From Candidatus Doudnabacteria bacterium Gr01-1014_77 (GTDB lineage Bacteria; Patescibacteriota; Doudnabacteria; UBA920; VMFF01): DNA of 6,256 nt. The DNA lies in contig VMFF01000030.1 in assembly GCA_007375915.1 (NCBI GenBank), positions 1 to 6,256 of the forward strand, written 5' to 3'. The notes below the pieces were generated by a model that did no database searches, was not told where the DNA came from, and worked only from the letters and a program-made list of their open reading frames with translations. The first letter of the stretch is position 1. Every line of letters starts with the position of its first letter. This document shows positions 1 through 4,355 of this stretch, in pieces. The position numbers were made by a program, and so were the translations under genes.

Positions 1-55
1 TTTTATAATCATGTAGAAACTCGGCAAAGAAAATATCGGCAGAATAATTGGCTTA

Positions 56-254
56 CTATTTAATTATGATGGTGCCCGCTTCGTTCGGGTTTCTTTCGTT
101 GTAATAGTCAAAAATACCGGCAGTCTGGAAAATATAGTCAAATCCTTGTTCCGGGAGAATTTCTTTAGCAGTTTGAAATCCTAAGTTTTCTTTGTCTTTA
201 CCGGAGTTTTGTGATGTTATTCGTATTGGAAAAAGACTTTTGTTTTGAAAGAGA
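56..254 (-). pseudogene. Out-of-frame C-terminal half of a cupredoxin-like domain
   Basis: In the frame shifted +1 relative to the upstream surface-protein gene, about 65 codons stay open to a TAG at 56-58. The residues resemble the second half of a plastocyanin/cupredoxin fold: NKSLFPIRITS, then ILPEQGFDYIF, then AGIFDYYNERNP and the terminal strand GTIIIK. These match the family pattern N-K-D-x-F-P-H-R-I-x-S ... I-L-x-P-G-x-x-F-x-Y-x-F ... G-x-[FY]-x-Y-[HC]-N ... N-P ... G-T-I-I-V-K. The positions where copper ligands normally sit carry Ile, Tyr or Asn and Glu, so metal binding is not expected. The first half of the fold is absent in this frame, and a TGA closes the frame shortly upstream (about 275). 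It could be a gene remnant joined to the surface-protein gene by deletion, or the true C-terminus of that protein hidden by an indel at the T5 run (230-234). The family call comes from reading the residues only. Confidence 0.4.
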
Positions 255-2090
255 CAAAGTACCTTGAGCAACTGTCATTTGGTTAGCTGCAATTGCAGAA
301 GATCCTACGTAAGATAGTGATTTCAATCTTTGAACGTTTGAAGTTCCTGCAACCAATGAAACTGTAAGCACATCACCGTTTACCCATTGTGCGCCTGAAC
401 TTGAATATATATCACCTCTTACTTCGAGAGTGACTGGTGCTCCTGGATAGACTACAAGTGAAGAACCTAGGTTGTATAGTGTACCTGCTGATGAAGAAGC
501 TATATCTGCTGTGCTACCAATTTGAACACCGTTAGCAAATAATGCACCATTTCTGATGTTGCCTCTGTTTGCACCTGCCCACTTTACATACAAGTTTTCA
601 ACTTTCATAGCTTCACCTGCTGCTTTAACCTCGAATCTTGCAAGTGAAACACTTGAAGCATTCAAAGTTGTATTACCTGAAGGTGAATCTGTTTTCTTTG
701 TAATTGTTAATGTTCCTGAGCTAACTGAAACTGTTCCTGTTGTTGTGTCATTGTTTGAGAATCCTGTATCAGCTCCTGTTGTAGCTGTAACATTGATATT
801 CAATTGTGAATCAACAACGTTTACATCTGAAGCTTGTCTAAGTGAGAAACTGAAGTTTCTTGTTGAACCTCCAATTATATCTCCGACTAATTTCAAAGTG
901 TGTGAACCTGTTGTCAACTTCACTGGGCTTGCTGACAAATCAAATGTTAAATAAGCATTTGAATCATAAGCACTTAATGTAGCGCCAACTTGTACACCAT
1001 CAACATAGAATCTGAAATTGCCCAAATCACCTGCGGCGACTGAACCAATTTGTCTCAATGCTAATGATTTCATCCAAACATCATTTGTACCAACGTCTAC
1101 ATTCTGTTGCCACATAACGAAATCTGATTGTGGATCAAGAGTTGTTGTTGTTGGGGTTGATGATGCAGCAAAACTTACTGTTGCAAGTGTAGCTGATGAA
1201 ACTGTTTGTGAAGCACCGGATATTGGGTAAACAGCAGAGACTGGAAGATTTGATGTTACTCCTGTAAGAGATAGAACCAATATCTGTCCATTATATGCTG
1301 TACCTGTAACGATGTCTGATCTCAAAGAAACTGTCATTGAAGATCCTGCAGGAACTGTAAATAGTCCTGATGGAGCATTAAATGCAACTTTACCTTGTGA
1401 GATAGAAGCTGAATCTGTCAATCTGTTTACACCATTGTATAGGTAAACATTTGTCAAAACAGCGTCATTTGAAACACCTCCTCTTTGGAATGTTACGTTA
1501 GTAACAACCGCTGGAGTTGCTGACTTGTTTGTGAATGTGTATTCAGCAAGATTTGCAATAGCTTGACCTGCAACTACAGCACCTGTCATAGGTGAAGTTG
1601 GAGCTAGTGTAACCATCAAATCTGTTCCTGAAACTGCTGCACCTGGTGTGCTTGGCATACTTGGTGAACTTGGCATACCTGAAGCGTTTGCCATAGCTCT
1701 TGTCTTAGGACCAAAGTATCCTGCTGCTGGTGTAATACCTTTTGCTAATTGGTATTTAATAAGAGCAGCTTTTGTTAAACCTCCGAAGTAGCCGTAAGCT
1801 GCTCCTGCTGGCATAACTAGATGTCCTCCGCTAACAAGCATTTCTTGTAAAGCAGTGACATCAGCACCTCTGCTTCCGACTGTAAGGTCTTTTGCAAAAG
1901 TGTATCCTGATGAAACTGTTGATGAAGGCATCAATGAAGCATTTAGGGATGCAGCTTGTGCAGCTGAAATTATCCCTGCAGCTTGAAGCATAGCCACGTC
2001 GGCTGCTGTCAAAGCTGATGCTGTATTAGCACCCACCAATGAAAGTACCAACGCAAATGATGCGACGATACCGATTAATTTTTTACTCAT
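198..2090 (-). CDS. Secreted peptidoglycan-binding, beta-sandwich repeat surface protein (C-terminus truncated)
   Basis: This 630-residue protein is probably exported and anchored to the cell wall. Residues 1-26 form a signal peptide: MSKK, a hydrophobic core, and an ASA cleavage site. Residues about 70-135 are a PG_binding_1-like domain with LTVGSRGADVTALQEML, GYFGGLTKAALIKYQ and GYFGPKTRAMAN. A Pro/Ser linker (139-150) follows. Then come three modules of about 150 residues (about 151-300, 301-459, 460-610). Each has a [YF]xxGVxxx turn (YNGVNRL, YVDGVQVG, FANGVQIG) and a later 'G..[ML]TV/TL ... [SG]DI' strand pair (SLRSDI, KLVGDI, EVRGDI), suggesting tandem immunoglobulin-like beta-sandwiches. 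A fourth module starts at residue 611 (TLSLSK) but stops at 630, so the protein is truncated compared with its own repeat plan. The ATG at 2090 is the only sensible start: an in-frame TAA lies eight codons upstream, and the signal peptide begins there. No Shine-Dalgarno sequence is visible. The function is inferred as cell-surface structure or adhesion. A catalytic role is not supported. Confidence 0.85.
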   Translation of the reverse strand: MSKKLIGIVASFALVLSLVGANTASALTAADVAMLQAAGIISAAQAASLNASLMPSSTVSSGYTFAKDLTVGSRGADVTALQEMLVSGGHLVMPAGAAYGYFGGLTKAALIKYQLAKGITPAAGYFGPKTRAMANASGMPSSPSMPSTPGAAVSGTDLMVTLAPTSPMTGAVVAGQAIANLAEYTFTNKSATPAVVTNVTFQRGGVSNDAVLTNVYLYNGVNRLTDSASISQGKVAFNAPSGLFTVPAGSSMTVSLRSDIVTGTAYNGQILVLSLTGVTSNLPVSAVYPISGASQTVSSATLATVSFAASSTPTTTTLDPQSDFVMWQQNVDVGTNDVWMKSLALRQIGSVAAGDLGNFRFYVDGVQVGATLSAYDSNAYLTFDLSASPVKLTTGSHTLKLVGDIIGGSTRNFSFSLRQASDVNVVDSQLNINVTATTGADTGFSNNDTTTGTVSVSSGTLTITKKTDSPSGNTTLNASSVSLARFEVKAAGEAMKVENLYVKWAGANRGNIRNGALFANGVQIGSTADIASSSAGTLYNLGSSLVVYPGAPVTLEVRGDIYSSSGAQWVNGDVLTVSLVAGTSNVQRLKSLSYVGSSAIAANQMTVAQGTLSLSKQKSFSNTNNITKLR

Positions 2091-2113
2091 ATCTAATTTG
2101 TAATTTTTAAATT

Positions 2114-2166
2114 AAAAGAAAAAACTTTCCTAAACATAACTAATAAAAACTAATAACGTTGGAAAG
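2114..2166 (-). terminator. Intrinsic terminator-like hairpin at the end of the leader RNA
   Basis: On the minus strand CTTTCC (2166-2161) pairs with GGAAAG (2130-2125). The stem is extended by AAC (2160-2158) with GTT (2135-2133) across a two-base bulge, and the loop is 22 bases. The 3' arm runs directly into TTTTTTCTTTT (2124-2114). The T tract is typical of Rho-independent termination, but the stem is modest in GC content and the loop is large. It ends about 25 bases before the ATG of the surface-protein gene, so it would either end a separate ncRNA or attenuate that gene. Confidence 0.5.
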
Positions 2167-2640
2167 AGTTGTCTCTGTTTTCTCATCAGTAAACTCTTGC
2201 GAGCTAAATAAAATGTTTCGACTAAAAACTCTTTTACCTAAATCTGATGAACGTCTCGATTCTCAATAAGTCCTGAAATGACCTTTCAAAAACTTCGAGA
2301 TAACACGTGGCCGACATATTGCACACGCGACTTTCTTTCTACTATTCTTCCCTACCCATATTCTCAAATACACGATCATCCTGAGCAGACGAAAGCTTAT
2401 TAAAGTATCTGAGTTCGACACAAGTTGGAAAGATTAGCTGACATAAACTAAAACTATCCTTTCTGTATTTCCGACATATTCAATTGTCAAAGTTCTCGAC
2501 CACTGACAAATGGGCAAAGACTTGCCCGAATCAGTTTTCCGTATCTTGTTGACCGTTTCAGATCAACTCGATTAGACGGCCTTAAAGCTGTCTAATTTCT
2601 GAGGAAATATGAAGCGTTTTAAGGCGCAACACAGACCTCA
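2115..2640 (-). ncRNA. Unrecognised structured RNA or long 5' leader
   Basis: No convincing gene is found here. The sequence is about 39% GC in 2161-2640 by hand count, against about 25% upstream and 16% downstream. Reading from the predicted transcript start, hairpins follow each other with few bases between: TGAGG/CCTCA (2640-2636 with 2604-2600), TTAGAC/GTCTAA (2595-2590 with 2577-2572), GTTGATC/GGTCAAC with loop TGAAAC (2567-2561 with 2554-2548), and GGGCAA/TTGCCC with a 4-base loop (2527-2522 with 2517-2512) nested in ACTGA/TCAGT (2535-2531 with 2506-2502). A long-range TCTCGA/TCGAGA pair (2300-2295 with 2259-2254) follows. The 10-mer AATATGTCGG occurs twice. I looked for tmRNA, RNase P RNA, SRP RNA, 6S and common riboswitch signatures and recognised none. 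It may act as a cis-regulatory leader for the surface-protein gene or as a trans-acting RNA. Confidence 0.55.
2164..2198 (-). promoter_or_regulatory. Hairpin competing with the leader terminator
   Basis: AAGAGTT (2198-2192) and AACTCTT (2170-2164) form a perfect 7-bp stem on the minus strand. A short inner CTG/CAG pairing lies in the 21-base loop. Its 3' arm shares bases 2164-2166 with the 5' arm of the terminator hairpin, so the two cannot form fully together. This is the geometry of an antiterminator/terminator switch. The pairing is seen directly; the switching role is inference. Confidence 0.35.
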
Positions 2641-2646
2641 AAGCAT

Positions 2647-2675
2647 ATTATATATCGTGTTAGAATATCTAGCAA
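2647..2675 (-). promoter_or_regulatory. Sigma-70-type promoter for the structured leader and surface-protein gene
   Basis: On the minus strand TTGCTA (2675-2670) is followed after exactly 17 bases by a perfect TATAAT (2652-2647). Transcription would start near 2641-2639, precisely where the GC-rich hairpin region begins. That agreement between promoter position and composition change strengthens the call. The consensus -10 and optimal spacing suggest strong expression. Confidence 0.7.
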
Positions 2676-2685
2676 AATATATAAC

Positions 2686-2694
2686 TGTGGATAA
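2686..2694 (-). promoter_or_regulatory. Single DnaA-box-like nonamer upstream of the leader promoter
   Basis: The minus strand reads TTATCCACA, an exact match to the classical DnaA-box consensus, eleven bases upstream of the -35 element. It sits between two direct copies of GTTAT. No second good box was seen in the AT-rich sequence nearby, so an origin is not supported. It might be a regulatory DnaA site or a chance match. Confidence 0.3.
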
Positions 2695-2857
2695 CTAAAA
2701 AAAGCTTTCACTTATCGTATTTAATTTGTATAAATTAAGTACTTTAAATAAAAACCTCAACTAAATTAACCACGGACTTCATTGTTGCATATAATATGTA
2801 AAAAAACAAGCCCTTTTAACAGGTGTTAGGTTATGACTTTTTAACTTTTTAAAAGAT
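2695..2857. other. AT-rich intergenic spacer, no gene seen
   Basis: About 25% GC and without a convincing open frame. A plus-strand TATAAT (2790-2795) lies 18 bases after a weak TTAACC (2766-2771). If used, it would give a transcript of roughly 90 bases ending at the terminator at 2858-2892. Nothing else in this stretch could be assigned. Confidence 0.4.
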
Positions 2858-2892
2858 ACAAAAAATGTTCCGATTTGCGGAACATTTTTTGT
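2858..2892 (-). terminator. Strong Rho-independent terminator downstream of the HTH gene (bidirectional)
   Basis: A perfect 15-bp stem, ACAAAAAATGTTCCG and its complement, encloses a 5-base loop. The GC core GTTCCG/CGGAAC is flanked by A and T tracts, so it can work in either direction. It lies about 90 bases after the stop codon of the minus-strand HTH gene and separates it from the leader promoter at 2647-2675. The surface-protein transcript is therefore an independent unit. Confidence 0.85.
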
Positions 2893-2983
2893 GTTTTGAG
2901 TTTCCTACAAATTGTGGTTCTAAAAAACTAAACTCTTACTTCTAAGAGACCTGTCCGTAGGTAAACAGGCTGTTTTTTGTCCT

Positions 2984-3820
2984 TTACTTTGCTATAAAAT
3001 ACTTAGACCACCTTCTCTCCCCCTCCTTTTTAAGAATACCTTTTGAGACCAGACTTAGAAGCTCCCTCTGTATTGTTTTTTCACTGCAACCCTTTATATT
3101 CTTAGCAAAATCCTTTATCGTAAGTTTCACACCACTTTTTAACATCGATAATATAATATCTTGTCTATTATTTTTGTCTTTTACTGATGCGCTAATTTTT
3201 ATAAAGGACATATCTTTATTTACCTCTATATTTTTGTCTGAGACAACATTATTCTGTCCTTTATTTAAAGAAGAATTGTCCTTTATGGAATCATCTTTAT
3301 TGTTTTGTTCTTGTGTTTGAGAAGTTTGTTGAAATGTTTGATCTGGCACATAGTTATAATCACCATCAAAAAGATTTGGTTCAAAAGCTATTTTTGCTGA
3401 TGAATAATTTACTGAAGAAGTTATTAAAAAATCGGCCAATTTCTTTAATTCTGATGTAATGATCTGATGATTCATTTTTGACATCATTTTACTACTTTCT
3501 GCTATATCAAAGAGAAGTGACAATTCGCTTATTATAAATAGTAGATTTCTCTGATAAACCTCTTCTCCCCAAATTCTATCGGACATACCAAAAGCGTTCT
3601 CTAACATATTGTTGGCAAGCCCTCTTGTCCTCTCCCTCATTGGCTCTTTATCGGACATTAAACTTGTCAATAAATATACCGCTCTGACCAACCGATCAGT
3701 CTTTTGAAAAACAAAAAGGCCATAAGAATCTCCAGCGAAGAGGACTTCAATATCAACCCTTTTTATAAGGTTGTTTTCACCATGAGAATTAACTAAATTG
3801 TTTTTATTTTGATTATCCAT
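2984..3820 (-). CDS. Putative regulator with C-terminal winged helix-turn-helix
   Basis: The product has 278 residues. Residues 219-278 resemble a DeoR-like winged HTH: RQDIILSMLKSG, then TIKDFAKNIKGCSEKTIQREL as turn and recognition helix, then SLVSKGILKKEGERRWSKYF as wing. Residues about 20-137 are predicted helical (for example RLVRAVYLLTSLM and NLLFIISELSLLFDI) and match nothing I recognise; they could mediate dimerisation or partner binding. The linker (about 138-215) is rich in Gln, Asn, Lys, Asp and Ser. No signal peptide or membrane span is seen, so it is probably cytoplasmic and DNA-binding. The ATG at 3820 is chosen because the next Met is some 50 residues in. No Shine-Dalgarno sequence is visible. 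The gene is divergent from ftsK and ends before a strong terminator. AAAGGACA motifs cluster upstream of it and recur inside it, hinting at autoregulation. Target genes cannot be told from the sequence. Confidence 0.8.
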   Translation of the reverse strand: MDNQNKNNLVNSHGENNLIKRVDIEVLFAGDSYGLFVFQKTDRLVRAVYLLTSLMSDKEPMRERTRGLANNMLENAFGMSDRIWGEEVYQRNLLFIISELSLLFDIAESSKMMSKMNHQIITSELKKLADFLITSSVNYSSAKIAFEPNLFDGDYNYVPDQTFQQTSQTQEQNNKDDSIKDNSSLNKGQNNVVSDKNIEVNKDMSFIKISASVKDKNNRQDIILSMLKSGVKLTIKDFAKNIKGCSEKTIQRELLSLVSKGILKKEGERRWSKYFIAK

Positions 3821-3828
3821 ATTATAAA

Positions 3829-3894
3829 TGTCTATTAATGTCTTTTAATAGAAAGTCCTTTATTTTATTGAATGTCCTTTTGTTTTTGTCTTTA
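3829..3894. repeat. Cluster of TGTCYTTT (AAAGRACA) motifs upstream of the HTH gene
   Basis: Reading the plus strand, related octamers start at 3829 (TGTCTATT), 3839 (TGTCTTTT), 3854 (AGTCCTTT), 3873 (TGTCCTTT) and 3887 (TGTCTTTA). All have the same orientation and lie 9 to 74 bases upstream of the HTH start codon. This is where an operator for the encoded regulator would be expected. Spacing is irregular (10, 15, 19 and 14 bases), which weakens a helical-phase argument. Binding is inference. Confidence 0.4.
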
Positions 3895-4108
3895 AAAGCT
3901 CAAGGACGGAGAAGTTATCTGGCTCAATGATAATATGTCCATTAAAAAATGTAAAGTCTCATTTTGTTAGTACAAAACACAATCATATACATTACTAGAG
4001 TGTATTTTATTTAACAAAAATAGAAGATAAATAATTGTTTAAAATTTGAAAAGTATTAATAAACCACCTCGACACATAGTGCACGCGGTATTTGTTATTG
4101 TTTTGTTT
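3895..4108. other. AT-rich intergenic sequence, no gene seen
   Basis: This stretch between the motif cluster and the palindrome is mostly AT-rich and holds no open frame with protein-like composition. It should contain the promoter of the minus-strand HTH gene, but no clear -35/-10 pair could be assigned. Nothing else is supported here. Confidence 0.4.
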
Positions 4109-4186
4109 GTCTTTGCGAGCGAAGCGTGGCAATCCAGGTTGTATTTTATATAAATACTGGATTGCTTCGCTTTCGCTCGCAAAGAC
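4109..4186. repeat. Long imperfect palindrome, dispersed intergenic repeat type
   Basis: The left arm (4109-4137) and right arm (4157-4186) are near-perfect inverted copies. The outer 15 bases (GTCTTTGCGAGCGAA) and the inner 8 (CAATCCAG) match exactly, with a small mismatch zone between. The AT-rich centre TATTT/AAATA extends the pairing. The GCGAGCGAAGC...GGCAATCC type of arm is known to me as a short palindromic repeat dispersed in many unrelated bacterial genomes; read through in translation it gives spurious peptides such as GLPRFARKD. It has no transposase. It may be a mobile-element derivative or a transcript-stabilising hairpin. Confidence 0.7.
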
Positions 4187-4269
4187 GGAATATGGACCGA
4201 TGCAAAGCATAGGGGATAAGTTATGATTGTAAATAATATATAAAATTAGAAGAAATTGCATAAAAAATT

Positions 4270-4278
4270 TGCTATAAT
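4270..4278 (+). promoter_or_regulatory. Extended -10 promoter of ftsK
   Basis: TGC-TATAAT is a consensus extended -10 element. No good -35 lies 17 bases upstream, which extended -10 promoters tolerate. Transcription would start near 4285, giving a leader of about 70 bases. That leader carries a 6-bp inverted repeat GTTCAA/TTGAAC (4286-4291 with 4314-4319), of uncertain meaning. Confidence 0.6.
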
Positions 4279-4355
4279 GTGTTTGGTTCAAAATTTCTGA
4301 CAAACACTCTTTATTGAACAACCTTATTACACAATACTCAATTTAAAATAAACGC

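Noticed and set aside
556..1230. Two plus-strand open frames (556-954, 1018-1230) inside the surface-protein gene
   Set aside because: They are antisense shadows of the Ser/Thr/Val-rich repeats, with no start context or recognisable domain.
2263..2379. A 38-codon minus-strand open frame in the leader
   Set aside because: Short, no domain, and an AGGA directly abutting the ATG is too close to act as a ribosome site; chance frames of this length are common.
2400..2444. A 14-codon minus-strand frame in the leader ending in TAATAA, with AAAGGA 12 bases upstream
   Set aside because: Could be a leader peptide, but the peptide has no run of one amino acid suggesting attenuation, and it does not resemble a tmRNA tag; not supportable alone.
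2469..2490. Internal minus-strand promoter starting with perfect TTGACA (2490-2485)
   Set aside because: At 17 bases spacing the -10 would be TACAGA, a poor match, and it lies inside the structured RNA.
2115..2640. Identity as tmRNA, RNase P RNA, group I/II intron or hammerhead ribozyme
   Set aside because: No GAGGAAAGTCC-type or T-arm signature, no domain V, and the CTGATGA strings near 2180 and 2244 lack a proper stem II followed by GAAA.
2947..2976. CCTGT/ACAGG hairpin followed by T6 in plus orientation
   Set aside because: Only a 5-bp stem, and no plus-strand gene needs ending here; the minus-strand gene already has a strong terminator at 2858-2892.
3821..3848. TATAAT immediately before the HTH start codon as its promoter
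   Set aside because: Transcription would begin inside the coding region and no alternative start lies close downstream; the -35 match is also weak.
4071..4088. Similarity of CGCGTGCACTATGTGTCG (minus) to part of the leader near 2313-2330
   Set aside because: 14 of 18 matches is within what a search over this much sequence would give by chance.
4007..4321. Minus-strand open frame of 104 codons
   Set aside because: It reads through the palindromic repeat (typical artefact peptide GLPRFARKD), covers the ftsK promoter region, and has no coding-like domain.
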